A stretch of 64,000 nucleotides of DNA from an uncultured Flavobacteriaceae bacterium (GCA_947503005.1 CANNCA010000005.1:1-64000), one strand, 5' to 3'. Shown: positions 25,887-34,962, counted from the first letter of the stretch. The notes: a model not told the origin generated them from the sequence alone. A program made the numbers and translations.

Positions 25887-28133
25887 TTAATTTTTTCTCC
25901 TGAATTTCTTTGACTTCTTATCTGGATTGGTGAACAATCGTTTAAAAAACCCATCTCTTTTGACAGGCTCACAATTGAGTTGATCGCGAACGAATACTCC
26001 TGGTCGCTCAAAATGAGCTTTGGTAATATGATTAAAGTTTTTGTCCTTGTTCAATTCTTTGTACCACAATGCAAATAAGGGTAAGGCTGCATTTGCCCCT
26101 TGACCGAGACGGGTACTTTTAAATCCTATTTCATGATTATCAAGCCCTACCCAAGTAACATGTACCAGTTTTGGTGTCAAGGCCACAAACCAAGCGTCCT
26201 TATTATTTTGGGTTGTTCCAGTTTTGCCTGCAATATCGTTGTTCAGTTTATAGGTATTTCTAATTCTTGAAGCCGTTCCAGAATTGATTGTAGATTTCAT
26301 CATTTCGACCATAATTTGACGCGTTTCCTTCGAAAATGCGCTATTTTTTGCTCTTTTTGGCTCAAAATGAGTCAAAAGTGAGTCTTTTTGATTTGTTATA
26401 TTTTTAATTAAATAGGGATAAACTGCTCTGCCATCGTTGACATAGCTGGCATACATTCCCGCCAATTCATTGAGGTAGATTTCACCAGTTCCCAAAGCAA
26501 GGGAAGGTTGTTTCGGAAGCTCAGAAAAAACCCCCATTTTTTTGGCCTGCGTTAGTACATTTTCGATACCTGTGGCCTCAAGTACCTTTACAGCCACCGT
26601 ATTGACTGATTTGCTCAATGCTTCCTCCATAGAGTAATTCAAATAGGCCTCGTCTTTGTTTCCAGAGTTACTTGGCGACCATCCTTTTAAGTTCATATAC
26701 TCAATTTCTCGAGCAGAGAAATATGCGCAGGGCGGAATTCCTATTTCAAGTGCAGCGGTATACACAACAGGTTTGAAAGTAGACCCTACTTGCCTTTTAC
26801 TTTGGGCCACATGATCAAATTTGAAGTTCTTGAAATCGATACCACCGATCCATGTATTAACAGCACCTGTTTTTGGGTTGATCGACAACGACCCAGTGTT
26901 CAAAAATTTCAAATAGTGTTTTACGCTATCAATAGGACTGGCAACAACGGTCTGTTCTCCGTTCCAATCAGATAATTGAATTTTACGTTTATTAGTCAAT
27001 GAATCCCAAGCATCTTTTTCACTTAACCCTTGTCCTAGGAGCTTCTTAAAATGAGGTGTATTTTTAACGGCTCTTTCAATGATACTTTTCTTAACCAACC
27101 AAGGTGCATTCTTTCCATAGCTTTTTTCAAAACTTTGTTGAAGTGAACTCATGTGTTTCTTCATGGTATTTTCTGCAAGTAGCTGCATCTTGTAGTTGAG
27201 TGTGGTATAAATCTTTAATCCCGAAGTGTAGATGTTGTATTCGTTACCCTTTTCCTTTTCAGCGTTGCTCCATTTAAGCAATTGTTTTCGGACTTCCTCT
27301 CGAAAGTAGGGAGCAACACCATCTATATAATCAAATTTCTTGTAATCCAGCTTTAATGGAATAGTGCGGAGGCTATCTTTTTGCTGTTCCTTTAGAAAAT
27401 AGTTGTTCACCATGGCTTGTAACACCAAGTCTCTTCGAGATTTACTTTTCTCTGGAAATACGCGTGGATTGTAACCATAAGTAGCCTTTAGCATTCCCAC
27501 TAAAACCGCAGCTTCCTCTACTTTTAATTGATTGGCTTGTTTGTTAAAAAATTTTAGGGATGCGCTTTCGATTCCGAAAGTATTATCTCCAAAGGAAACC
27601 GTATTTAGATAATGGGTCAGAATTTCTTCTTTAGAAAAAATAGCTTCTAGGCGAGAAGCTATAATCATTTCTTTAATTTTATCAACTGCTAGATTGGTTG
27701 GATTTCTTTCTCTTCTGGGATATAGATTTTTCGCTAGTTGTTGCGTCAAGGTACTACCACCTCCTGAAGATTGGTCTTGCATAAGAATCGTTTTGATACC
27801 TACGCGTATCAAGCTTGGATAATCCACACCGCTATGTTCGTAAAAACGTTCGTCTTCGATTGCGACCAAGGCATTTACCAAATGTTCAGGAAAATCTTCA
27901 TAAGTGACCGGTTGTCTGTCGAAGAGATAGTATTTTCCAATAAGCACACTATCCGATGAATACACTTCTGATGCTCTTTGATACTCAAACTCTGAAAGTT
28001 CCTTTTTTGAAGGAAGTTCGCCCCATGCTTCAAAATATACCGAAGAAACTAACAGAAATAAACCCAATAGAGCGGCCCCTAAGCCAATTAAGGCATACCT
28101 TATATAGGGGGATTTTATTTTCTTTAAACGCAT
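25887..28133 (-). CDS. Class A penicillin-binding protein (glycosyltransferase/transpeptidase)
   Basis: 748 residues. A transmembrane helix (about 13-34) anchors it with the catalytic part in the periplasm. The GT51 glycosyltransferase has EDERFYEHSG with the catalytic Glu near 93 and GGGSTLTQQLAKNLY. The transpeptidase has the SxxK motif in GSTFKPVVY, the SxN motif in SKSVNTVAV and the KTGT box in GKTGTTQNNKDAWF. It polymerises and cross-links peptidoglycan. Length and order fit PBP1a-type enzymes. Monocistronic, with the 28.1-kb nuclease gene divergent. Confidence 0.94.
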   Translation of the reverse strand: MRLKKIKSPYIRYALIGLGAALLGLFLLVSSVYFEAWGELPSKKELSEFEYQRASEVYSSDSVLIGKYYLFDRQPVTYEDFPEHLVNALVAIEDERFYEHSGVDYPSLIRVGIKTILMQDQSSGGGSTLTQQLAKNLYPRRERNPTNLAVDKIKEMIIASRLEAIFSKEEILTHYLNTVSFGDNTFGIESASLKFFNKQANQLKVEEAAVLVGMLKATYGYNPRVFPEKSKSRRDLVLQAMVNNYFLKEQQKDSLRTIPLKLDYKKFDYIDGVAPYFREEVRKQLLKWSNAEKEKGNEYNIYTSGLKIYTTLNYKMQLLAENTMKKHMSSLQQSFEKSYGKNAPWLVKKSIIERAVKNTPHFKKLLGQGLSEKDAWDSLTNKRKIQLSDWNGEQTVVASPIDSVKHYLKFLNTGSLSINPKTGAVNTWIGGIDFKNFKFDHVAQSKRQVGSTFKPVVYTAALEIGIPPCAYFSAREIEYMNLKGWSPSNSGNKDEAYLNYSMEEALSKSVNTVAVKVLEATGIENVLTQAKKMGVFSELPKQPSLALGTGEIYLNELAGMYASYVNDGRAVYPYLIKNITNQKDSLLTHFEPKRAKNSAFSKETRQIMVEMMKSTINSGTASRIRNTYKLNNDIAGKTGTTQNNKDAWFVALTPKLVHVTWVGLDNHEIGFKSTRLGQGANAALPLFALWYKELNKDKNFNHITKAHFERPGVFVRDQLNCEPVKRDGFFKRLFTNPDKKSKKFRRKN

Positions 28134-28213
28134 GTATTGTCAAATGTGTCTGCAATATCAAATTATTTATTGAATTGTACCATTTCTTAACAAGAGATTA
28201 AAGTTCAAAATTC

Positions 28214-28221
28214 TATTTTTG
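28214..28221 (+). promoter_or_regulatory. -7 box of the S1/P1 nuclease gene
   Basis: TATTTTTG matches TAnnTTTG. The alternative TTG start at 28219 lies within this box, so transcription starts after it and the ATG at 28237 must be the start codon. Confidence 0.65.
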
Positions 28222-28236
28222 AACAAAATCGGCATA

Positions 28237-29010
28237 ATGCATAAACTCGCTTTCCTTCTTGTATTGACCTTTAATATCACCTTTGCAGGAACACCACCTT
28301 ATTGGTCTAAAACCGGCCATCGTGTAATCGGTGATGTGGCCCAGGCTCATTTGACCGGAAAAGCCAAGAGAGCTATTTCAAAACTGTTGGATGGACAAAG
28401 TTTGGCCGCAATATCTAACTTTGGCGATGAAATAAAAGCGGATACGATTTATAGAAAATTCAGTGCTTGGCATTATGTGAATATTCCCCAAGGAAAAACT
28501 TATAATGATATCGAGCCCAGTAAATATGGTGATTTAGTCATTGGGGTCAATACCTGTATAACGAAAATCAAAGATGAAAATAATTCAAAAGATGAGCGAG
28601 CTTTCTATTTAAAAATGTTAGTTCATTTAGTGGGTGATTTACATCAACCTATGCACGTGGGGCGATTAGTGGACAAAGGCGGAAATGACATTCAAGTGCA
28701 ATGGTTTAATGATGGAAGTAATCTTCATCGCGTATGGGATTCAAACCTTATCGAGCAAAATGGTATGAGCTATTCTGAAATGGCAGTTTCTTTACCGCAT
28801 TTGAACAAGAAGCAGAAAATAGCAGTTCAAGATGGCAATCTTCTGGATTGGGTTGAAGAATCTCATTTGATAGCGGATAACTTATATGAATCTGTCGAAG
28901 TAGGCGAAAAGCTTTATTATCGCTACGGATATGTATGGTGGCCTACGGTGGAAAAGCAATTACAAAAAGGAGGGCTACGCTTGGCAAAAGTCTTGAACGA
29001 CTTATTCTAA
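28237..29010 (+). CDS. S1/P1-family secreted nuclease
   Basis: 257 residues. Signal peptide ending TFAG. The mature N-terminus has WSKTGHRVIGDVAQAHL, where Trp and the first His bind the zinc cluster; further ligands are in FGDEIKAD, AWHYVN, HLVGDLHQPMHVG, GGNDIQV and LHRVWD. These match zinc-dependent phospholipase C/S1-P1 nucleases that cleave single-stranded DNA and RNA. Probably periplasmic or secreted for nucleic acid scavenging. Transcribed alone; a strong hairpin terminator follows. Confidence 0.93.
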   Translation: MHKLAFLLVLTFNITFAGTPPYWSKTGHRVIGDVAQAHLTGKAKRAISKLLDGQSLAAISNFGDEIKADTIYRKFSAWHYVNIPQGKTYNDIEPSKYGDLVIGVNTCITKIKDENNSKDERAFYLKMLVHLVGDLHQPMHVGRLVDKGGNDIQVQWFNDGSNLHRVWDSNLIEQNGMSYSEMAVSLPHLNKKQKIAVQDGNLLDWVEESHLIADNLYESVEVGEKLYYRYGYVWWPTVEKQLQKGGLRLAKVLNDLF

Positions 29011-29158
29011 ACTGTATTTCAACCCAAAAATAATTCTTTTGACGAAAGGTAATACCTTGGCATAAGATTTGAAGTTATATTAGGGAAGATGGCCGCGAGG
29101 AAATTAGTAAGTTCGCCCGAATACTAAAGATAGTGACCTCTCAAAATATAAGGGTATT

Positions 29159-29192
29159 AAAAAATCGGTTTCCAGGGGAGGTCGATTTTTTA
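29159..29192. terminator. Intrinsic terminator between convergent genes
   Basis: AAAAATCG pairs with CGATTTTT, and the stem continues inward with several G-T pairs to GGTTTCC/GGGAGGT, followed by a T tract; the A tract on the other side would serve the reverse strand. It sits between the nuclease gene and alkB. Confidence 0.75.
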
Positions 29193-29230
29193 TTTTCGTA
29201 AGTTTCTGTGAAAAGAACCTGTATCTCTCA

Positions 29231-29830
29231 CTACTTAATCACGCGAAAAGTCAAGTTAATCCGTTCCCCAATCGGTTTTCTTGTCTTTGCAATTTGATGT
29301 AACCAATGATGTTGTGTTTCACCTTCCATCAACAAAAGACTACCATGCTTAAGAAGCAACTTGTGTTTCAGTTCTTTTCGCGTTCTATGTTTTAGATGAA
29401 AAAGACGTTCTTGCCCCAAGGTAATAGAAGCAATAACAGGATTCTTGCCCAATTCTTTTTCGTTGTCGGCATGCCAGCCATTGCTATCTTGCCCGTCTCG
29501 ATATAAGTTTAGAAGGCAGGTGGTGAAAATGACCGTAGTTTTTTGTTCAATTCGATTTTTGATTTCCAATAGTTCAGGCGTAAATCCATGGGGTTGCATG
29601 GTGATATTGGAGTAGGAGTATGGCTTTCCATTGTTCCCGAACAAAGCTGTAAGTCTTGGCTGTGCATAGGTTTTTCCGAAAACGGTAATATCATCTTGTT
29701 GCCAAGGTACAGTTTTCCGGAGTACTTCAAAATAGCCATCGGACATTTTCTTTGAAAAAAAACTTGGGAAATATCGAATGGTACTATCCGGCAATTGTAA
29801 CTTCAGTTCCTCTTCGAATAGACTTTCCAC
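29231..29830 (-). CDS. alkB: AlkB-like 2-oxoglutarate/Fe(II) dioxygenase
   Basis: 199 residues. Oxidative demethylation of alkylated bases in DNA or RNA. Iron ligands are seen as HxD in GWHADNEKELG and the distal His in ETQHHWLHQI; the 2-oxoglutarate-binding Arg pattern is in RINLTFRVI. YGNxxxPYSYSN-like sequence (NNGKPYSYSNITM) marks the nucleotide recognition region of ALKBH2/3-type members. It starts with GTG overlapping the stop of the AraC-type gene by one base (TAGTG), so the two are coupled. Confidence 0.9.
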   Translation of the reverse strand: MESLFEEELKLQLPDSTIRYFPSFFSKKMSDGYFEVLRKTVPWQQDDITVFGKTYAQPRLTALFGNNGKPYSYSNITMQPHGFTPELLEIKNRIEQKTTVIFTTCLLNLYRDGQDSNGWHADNEKELGKNPVIASITLGQERLFHLKHRTRKELKHKLLLKHGSLLLMEGETQHHWLHQIAKTRKPIGERINLTFRVIK

Positions 29831-30717
29831 TAATTCAAAACGTTTTTAAGTTCATTGCGATATTGCGACGGGTTTTGCCCCGTAAAGGCTTTGAACGATT
29901 TGTTGAAATGCGAGAAATTGTTGAATCCGCTTTCAAAACAGACTTCGGTAATACTCAATGGTTGTTCTGCTAGAAGTTTTGAAGCATGCACCAACCGGTA
30001 TTCATTTACGAACTGGGTAAAGGTCTTATTGGTTGTTTTTTTGAAATACCTGCAAAAAGAGGGTATGGTCATGCTTACCATATCTGCAATTGCATCCAAG
30101 GTAATTTCTTCTTTGAAATTACTCTTAACATGATTGAAGACGATATTGATTCGGTCATTGTCTTTTACTTCGGTCTCTAGCGAAAAACCTTCGGCATTCA
30201 AGATTTTGAACTCCTTTGAGTTTGCCAATTCGTTCAAAATGTTCAGAATGGAGAGTAGCCGTTGAAAATCGGTCTGATATTCCAATACTTCCATTTTATC
30301 GCCAATTTTTTGTTTTGCCCGGCCAGAAAATGCAATTCCCCCTTTTGCCATTTCGAAAAGGTCCTGTATTTTTTTCATTTCGGGAATGTTGAAAAAATCG
30401 TTCCCTAAGAAATCTTGTTTCATCTGAATGACCGTCTCACTTTCGTTTCCGGTCAACTTATCTGTAAAGCCACAGTGCGGAAGATTGCTTCCTATTAAAA
30501 TAAGGTCTCCATCGCAATAATACGAAATGTGACTTCCTATTTGACGCTTACCCGCTCCGCCATTTACATAGACCAATTCTATCTCAGGATGGTAATGCCA
30601 TACTGTATTCGAATTTGACTTTTGCGCATCGAATTTTTGATAGCTATAGGAATGCCCAAAATTGGGTTCAATAGTCTCTAAGGCAGGTTTCTTCTTTAAG
30701 GTGTTCATACTATTCAT
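29830..30717 (-). CDS. AraC-family transcriptional regulator with cupin N-terminus
   Basis: 295 residues. The N-terminal half is a cupin sensor (WHYHPEIELVYVNGGAGKR, GDLILIGSNLPHCGF). The C-terminal 100 residues hold two helix-turn-helix motifs with SFCRYFKKTTNKTFTQFVNE and the family signature SITEVCFESGFNNFSHFNKS. A ligand-responsive cytosolic regulator. It is coupled to alkB; in enterobacteria alkB follows ada, whose C-terminal half is also AraC-like, but no Ada-type methyl-accepting Cys domain is present here. Confidence 0.9.
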   Translation of the reverse strand: MNSMNTLKKKPALETIEPNFGHSYSYQKFDAQKSNSNTVWHYHPEIELVYVNGGAGKRQIGSHISYYCDGDLILIGSNLPHCGFTDKLTGNESETVIQMKQDFLGNDFFNIPEMKKIQDLFEMAKGGIAFSGRAKQKIGDKMEVLEYQTDFQRLLSILNILNELANSKEFKILNAEGFSLETEVKDNDRINIVFNHVKSNFKEEITLDAIADMVSMTIPSFCRYFKKTTNKTFTQFVNEYRLVHASKLLAEQPLSITEVCFESGFNNFSHFNKSFKAFTGQNPSQYRNELKNVLN

Positions 30718-31085
30718 AACTCAAAGTTACTTTGACTATTGCAGCACTATCTCTACAAAATTACCTAAAATCTATGCAAAATTACCTTTAAGTATTATAA
30801 AGAGGATTCAACGTGTTAAAATAGCATATAAATAGGAGAAAACTGTAGTAGTGAAGCCTTAACTGTGTTGATAGATTTGTACTGTAAATTAATTATGAAC
30901 CCCAAAAAATTAAATCTATGAGAGCAACAATTAGCAAAATGCCGACGGAAGTCAGAAAAAATTCTTTTTTCTCGAATTTTAAGGCAAGCAAAAGAGTCCT
31001 ATGGACTACATATAGAAATCATCGATAATTGTAAGACAAAATATTGTAAAACCGCCAGTCTAAAAGTTGGCACAAAAAATTTATT
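30718..31085 (+). other. Intergenic region with one possible tiny ORF
   Basis: The stretch separates divergent genes. A TAGATTTG -7-like box at 30872-30879 precedes an ATG at 30918 opening a 36-codon frame (30918-31028) that starts MRATISKMPTEV and is rich in Lys, Arg, Ser and Phe. It could be a short peptide, a leader or chance. No repeat or RNA fold was recognised elsewhere in it. Confidence 0.4.
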
Positions 31086-31670
31086 ATGAAAAAAATAGTA
31101 AGATCAATAGCAACAGTAGCCCTTATGTTTGCAGTAGCAACAAGTGCGGCAAAAGAACCAACATTAATCGTAAACCCGAGTGCTTCAAAAAGCTTGGTTT
31201 TCCAGATGGATACTACATCAGATGAGACCATAGTAAGCATTATGGATATTGATGGTGTCATTATATATTCAGAGAAAGTCAGTGAAGTGGATTCATATAC
31301 AAAGAAATTTGATTTGAGAAATTTGCCTGACGGTGATTATGTCTTGAAAGTAGAGGATGCTTTGAAGCTGACCATTTTCGATTTCGACATTGAGAATTCA
31401 AATGTGCGTATTGTAGAGAGAAAAGAAAACACAAAACCTGTTTTCAAGAAAGTTGGACAAAAGGTTCTCCTTAATTTGTTGAATACGGATAAGGAGGACG
31501 TGAAAATAACAATCTATGATAGTGAGAACAGAATGGTATTCAATGAAACCGTTGTGGACACTTTCTTGATAGAGAAGGCCTTCAACTTTGAAAGCGCCTA
31601 CGAAGATACCTATACGGTAATCGTAAAAAACGGAGCTGATACCTTCTTTGAAGATATAGTTGTAAAATAG
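31086..31670 (+). CDS. Small secreted protein with two beta-sandwich-like repeats
   Basis: 194 residues, signal peptide ending TSAAK. The mature part looks like an internal duplication: VSIMDIDGVIIYSEKV with LPDGDYVLKVED in the first half aligns with ITIYDSENRMVFNETV and SAYEDTYTVIVKNG in the second. The pattern of strands recalls the T9SS type A C-terminal domain (a short strand, Tyr-x-Leu near the end), but the consensus is not clear enough to call one. Periplasmic or secreted, function unknown. Followed by a good terminator, so monocistronic. Confidence 0.8.
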   Translation: MKKIVRSIATVALMFAVATSAAKEPTLIVNPSASKSLVFQMDTTSDETIVSIMDIDGVIIYSEKVSEVDSYTKKFDLRNLPDGDYVLKVEDALKLTIFDFDIENSNVRIVERKENTKPVFKKVGQKVLLNLLNTDKEDVKITIYDSENRMVFNETVVDTFLIEKAFNFESAYEDTYTVIVKNGADTFFEDIVVK

Positions 31671-31692
31671 TTGGTTTGAGTTGATTTGAAGT

Positions 31693-31726
31693 AATCCTCA
31701 TTCGGCTTTGCCGGATGGGGATTTTT
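31693..31726 (+). terminator. Intrinsic terminator after small secreted protein gene
   Basis: AATCCTCATTCGGC pairs with GCCGGATGGGGATT (two wobble pairs) around a short loop, followed by a T run. Confidence 0.85.
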
Positions 31727-31730
31727 CAAT

Positions 31731-32090
31731 TTACACTCTCAAGTACCAATAGGCCCAATACATCAAGGCGAACTGCAAAGGAATTCGCCAAATCAACATC
31801 CATTTTGGCAAACCCATCGCTGCTTTTTTATTAAATAGCATGTGCATATGTACAGGCAGAAAAAAAGTGAGCATGGCAATAATACAATAAATAGCAAAAT
31901 CTTTGGTCACGGTGAAGCAAAGTGCTATTCCCAAAATAATTTCGGCCAGGCCACTAAAATTTACCAAGAACTTGTGTCCAGGCAAGTAACCTGGTAATAT
32001 GCGCATATACATTTTTGGTTTTACAAAATGCATGATGCCAGCCCCCACGTATATAGCTGCCATAAAATACAAATGCCAAGGATAGTCCAC
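31731..32090 (-). CDS. DoxX-like four-helix membrane protein
   Basis: 119 residues with four hydrophobic helices. MHFVKPKMYMRILPGYLP and GLAEIILGIAL match the DoxX-like family. Starts with GTG 2 bp after the MOSC gene stop, so it is translated with that gene. Relatives are associated with redox or sulfur chemistry in the membrane, but the role here is unknown. Confidence 0.82.
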   Translation of the reverse strand: MDYPWHLYFMAAIYVGAGIMHFVKPKMYMRILPGYLPGHKFLVNFSGLAEIILGIALCFTVTKDFAIYCIIAMLTFFLPVHMHMLFNKKAAMGLPKWMLIWRIPLQFALMYWAYWYLRV

Positions 32091-32092
32091 TT

Positions 32093-32725
32093 TTAGAGGT
32101 ATTTTCGGTAACGTTCTTTTTTGTACTCGGGTACAGAGGGGTTGTCCATGAATAAGTTCAATAACTCTTTTGGTTTTTTCTTAAGGAACATTAACTCATA
32201 AAATTGTTGTACGGTAAGCGTGTTTTTTGATTTTTCCTGCAATAACAATTCGTCTCCGGTGCTTACCATGCCCTCTTGTAAGATGCGAACATAGGTGCCC
32301 GGTCTGTTATGAGTTATGAATTCTTTCAGTATTTCTTGGGTGCCGAAACGAATGCCAAGTTTATAGCATGGTTCTCGTGGCTGTGAAACCTGAACTAAAG
32401 CAGTCCCTAATTTGTAGATGTCTCCTATTCTCATGACGGATTCATCCAAGCCTTCGACAGTAAGGTTTTCGCCGAACATACCCCAATTCCAGTCTAATTC
32501 AGGGTATTTATTCTTCCAATAAGGATAATTATCCGATGCGAATAAATAGCAAGCTTTATTAAGGCCCGCATGATGTACGCGGTCTATTACCGTATCATTG
32601 GATACATCGTTAATTGTTAGGTGGAGTGATTCGGAAACTGGTATTTTGAAAATACCCGTTTGTTCTTCCTTTCCCTTCCAAAGAAATGAGGTTGGCTTAC
32701 CAAGGTTCGTTGAGATTACCTTCAT
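32093..32725 (-). CDS. MOSC domain protein
   Basis: 210 residues. The region WNWGMFGENLTVEGLDE followed by GTALVQVSQPREPCYKLGIR is the MOSC core with its conserved Cys, seen in YiiM-like proteins and in molybdenum cofactor sulfurases. YiiM-type proteins bind molybdenum cofactor and can reduce N-hydroxylated substrates. Cytosolic. The C-terminal extension (LTVQQFYELMFLKKKPKEL) is helical, as in YiiM. Coupled to the DoxX-like gene. Confidence 0.9.
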   Translation of the reverse strand: MKVISTNLGKPTSFLWKGKEEQTGIFKIPVSESLHLTINDVSNDTVIDRVHHAGLNKACYLFASDNYPYWKNKYPELDWNWGMFGENLTVEGLDESVMRIGDIYKLGTALVQVSQPREPCYKLGIRFGTQEILKEFITHNRPGTYVRILQEGMVSTGDELLLQEKSKNTLTVQQFYELMFLKKKPKELLNLFMDNPSVPEYKKERYRKYL

Positions 32726-32738
32726 TTTATAAAAATAG

Positions 32739-32767
32739 AAAAACCACCGTATAGATACGATGGTTTT
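32739..32767 (-). terminator. Intrinsic terminator after the cupin-like gene
   Basis: On the minus strand AAAACCATCGTAT pairs with ATACGGTGGTTTT (one mismatch) around a two-base centre, followed by T-rich sequence, just downstream of the gene ending at 32854. Confidence 0.7.
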
Positions 32768-32853
32768 GCGTATAATCTTCCAATTAAGAAAAATTATAGG
32801 GGGAATATCTTTTATGATATCATGCGCCTATAGCAATAGCAGTGGTTAAGCTT

Positions 32854-33267
32854 TTATGATGCTAACAAATTCTGTGGTACGTTATCTGTTTGAGGTAAGT
32901 ATTCAATGATATGTAATACAAGTTCATCTTCTCCAATGTTTTCTAAATCGGCAATTGTACCATCAATACCAAGGTCCCAATAATTCGCCTCACCTTCTTT
33001 AAATCTAAACATACGTATACTACCATCTTCATTTCTTGATATGGCTAGACCGTTAGTTAGGCAAGTCATACTGTAACGCTGTGCCCTTTTATGAAAAGGA
33101 ATTCGTTCTTGAGGTTTAAGTCGAATTTCCCAAAATCGTATTGTACTATTGTCAAAAAGCAACCCGTGCTGTAAGGGAATTAAAGTTTCAATTTTTTTCA
33201 ACTCCTTTAGTTTTGCGGGATTCCATGGGTCAAAATTTCCGGGGGGATTTAATTCTACAATTTGCAT
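32854..33267 (-). CDS. Small cupin-like protein
   Basis: 137 residues, no signal peptide. IRLKPQERIPFHKRAQRYSMTCL and DLENIGEDELVLHIIEYL fit a single-domain cupin barrel with one conserved His. Cytosolic; it could be an isomerase, a dioxygenase-like or a sensor protein. A hairpin terminator follows and a 400-bp gap precedes it, so it is a single-gene unit. Function not assignable. Confidence 0.7.
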   Translation of the reverse strand: MQIVELNPPGNFDPWNPAKLKELKKIETLIPLQHGLLFDNSTIRFWEIRLKPQERIPFHKRAQRYSMTCLTNGLAISRNEDGSIRMFRFKEGEANYWDLGIDGTIADLENIGEDELVLHIIEYLPQTDNVPQNLLAS

Positions 33268-33674
33268 ATTTTTATAGTTAATGATTTTCTTTTAAGGCCG
33301 TTAATCGTAGTCTCTTAAAATTTGTATACTTCAAAAGAGAGGTATGTTTTTTAAACAGACTAGTATTGTAGTGCGTAAAATAGTTAATTGAATTATTTTA
33401 ACACTGACGATAGAAGTAATATGCAGTTCTCAATTATACTAATCATTCGTCGTTGAAGACAAGATGATTAAAAATAGTTAGCTTACAAAAAATGTAGGTG
33501 TTAATATAGTCCTGATTTCGGAAATTCATACAAAAATGAATTACGAAAACGTTGTAGTTGATTAATTTGTAATATTTATGGATGATTAAAATCAACGTAA
33601 TTCTTGCCTCTAAATGTCAGAAAAATGCTAATTTTTAATAAAAAACAAAACTCTCTTTCTAAATTTTCGTCCAC
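33268..33674. other. 407-bp non-coding gap
   Basis: AT-rich, between two genes on the minus strand. It must hold the promoter of the cupin-like gene and the end of the AraC-type transcript. A 7-bp inverted repeat GTTGATT/AATCAAC spans about 33553-33595. I see no gene, tRNA or clear terminator in it. Confidence 0.5.
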
Positions 33675-34796
33675 CTAAGCGACCAATTGTTGTATAAACT
33701 TTGTTGGCGTTGTTCCCGTGACTTTTTTAAAGGCCGCATAGAATGTACTCTTATTTTGAAAACCAACTTCATTGCCAATTCCTTCAATACTCAAATTCTT
33801 ATTTTCATCATTCTTCAGCAGATTTATTGCCGCATTTACACGAAACTTATTTACGTATGAATTGAAGTTTTGTTTGATAATGGTATTAATAGCAGTTGAT
33901 ACACGTTTTGGATGTTCGTTCAAATTTTTTGCCACATCGACAATGGTCAATTCTGCATTGACAAAACATTTAGAGGCTTGCATGTATTCGTCTATTTGTT
34001 CCATCAGCTTAGATAACTCTTGTATGGGAATGGTTGACGCCTCAGTTTTAGCATGACCTTTAGAAAAGTTCCAATCATTCGACAAAATTGATATGATATT
34101 ACGTTGTTTAAAGCCATGGTAGGAAACCCAATAAATAGCAATTAGGTCTATGATTGAAAAGAAAATTTTGAAATAATAATTTTCTGGGGAAAAGAAGAAC
34201 ATCACATGAATTATAACCGAAGTAGTCAAACGGTAGATAAGAAAATAACGTGCCCATTCTAACCCCTTAGTTACAATAAACGAGTATGTGTTCTTAACTT
34301 CAATAGTGTGTTTTGATAACAGCCTGAGGTTCATTACACCGATGCCCCAAGAATATAGTATTCCTGCAAAAGTAAAAACCAGTGGATACCATATACTATT
34401 CGAAATTTGAATTTTTTGTTCATAGGGAAGGAAATAAATAATGAGTTGCAATAGAACTGAAATACAGCCCGGCACTAAAACCCAATATTCATTCTTATTA
34501 TTCGATTTTATTGAAACCTGTTTGGTATAGATATAGAAAAGTGGGAAGAGTAACCATGAAAAGTTTAGCGGTATAAGTAATAAAGCGTTATAAATTTCGC
34601 CAGCGTTTAAACTTATCGAAATGAACGGGATTAATTTTAACGAAAAGAAGATGAGAAACAGGCCAAGGTAAAATGTACTCCTGTAATTTTTCTTATGTAA
34701 AAGTACTAGAAGTAGCCCCAGAACGGTACCTTGAACTAACCCAACTATATCAAGAATTGTTTGGAGTGAATAATTGAATTGCCAGAAATAATTCAT
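33675..34796 (-). CDS. Membrane-bound AraC-family transcriptional regulator
   Basis: 373 residues. The first 230 or so contain about seven hydrophobic helices, and the C-terminal 110 are an AraC-type DNA-binding domain with LTIVDVAKNLNEHPKRVSTA in the first HTH and IGNEVGFQNKSTFYAAFKKV in the second, ending GTTPTKFIQQ. This is the 7TM-like sensor plus HTH arrangement common in Bacteroidota, presumably sensing an envelope or membrane signal. Target genes are unknown. Start at the ATG beginning MNYFWQFN. Confidence 0.9.
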   Translation of the reverse strand: MNYFWQFNYSLQTILDIVGLVQGTVLGLLLVLLHKKNYRSTFYLGLFLIFFSLKLIPFISISLNAGEIYNALLLIPLNFSWLLFPLFYIYTKQVSIKSNNKNEYWVLVPGCISVLLQLIIYFLPYEQKIQISNSIWYPLVFTFAGILYSWGIGVMNLRLLSKHTIEVKNTYSFIVTKGLEWARYFLIYRLTTSVIIHVMFFFSPENYYFKIFFSIIDLIAIYWVSYHGFKQRNIISILSNDWNFSKGHAKTEASTIPIQELSKLMEQIDEYMQASKCFVNAELTIVDVAKNLNEHPKRVSTAINTIIKQNFNSYVNKFRVNAAINLLKNDENKNLSIEGIGNEVGFQNKSTFYAAFKKVTGTTPTKFIQQLVA

Positions 34797-34910
34797 ACAA
34801 TGAAGGTAGCAAAATTATTGAGAATTTATAAGATAATACATCATAGATAGTAAATAAACATGAATCATTATTCAAACACAAATTTGTTTAATAAATGATT
34901 TATTGAACAA

Positions 34911-34937
34911 AAAAAAACCGAGTTTATAGCTCGGTTT
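34911..34937 (-). terminator. Intrinsic terminator of the DUF6249 gene
   Basis: On the minus strand AAACCGAG pairs with CTCGGTTT around the loop CTATAAA (stem about 9 bp), followed by a run of nine T residues. Confidence 0.88.
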
Positions 34938-34962
34938 GTAATTTGATTTAGCTTTATTTACG

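Noticed and set aside
33553-33595. Inverted repeat GTTGATT/AATCAAC in the 407-bp gap
   Set aside because: The arms are only 7 bp and 29 bases apart in very AT-rich DNA; chance is likely.
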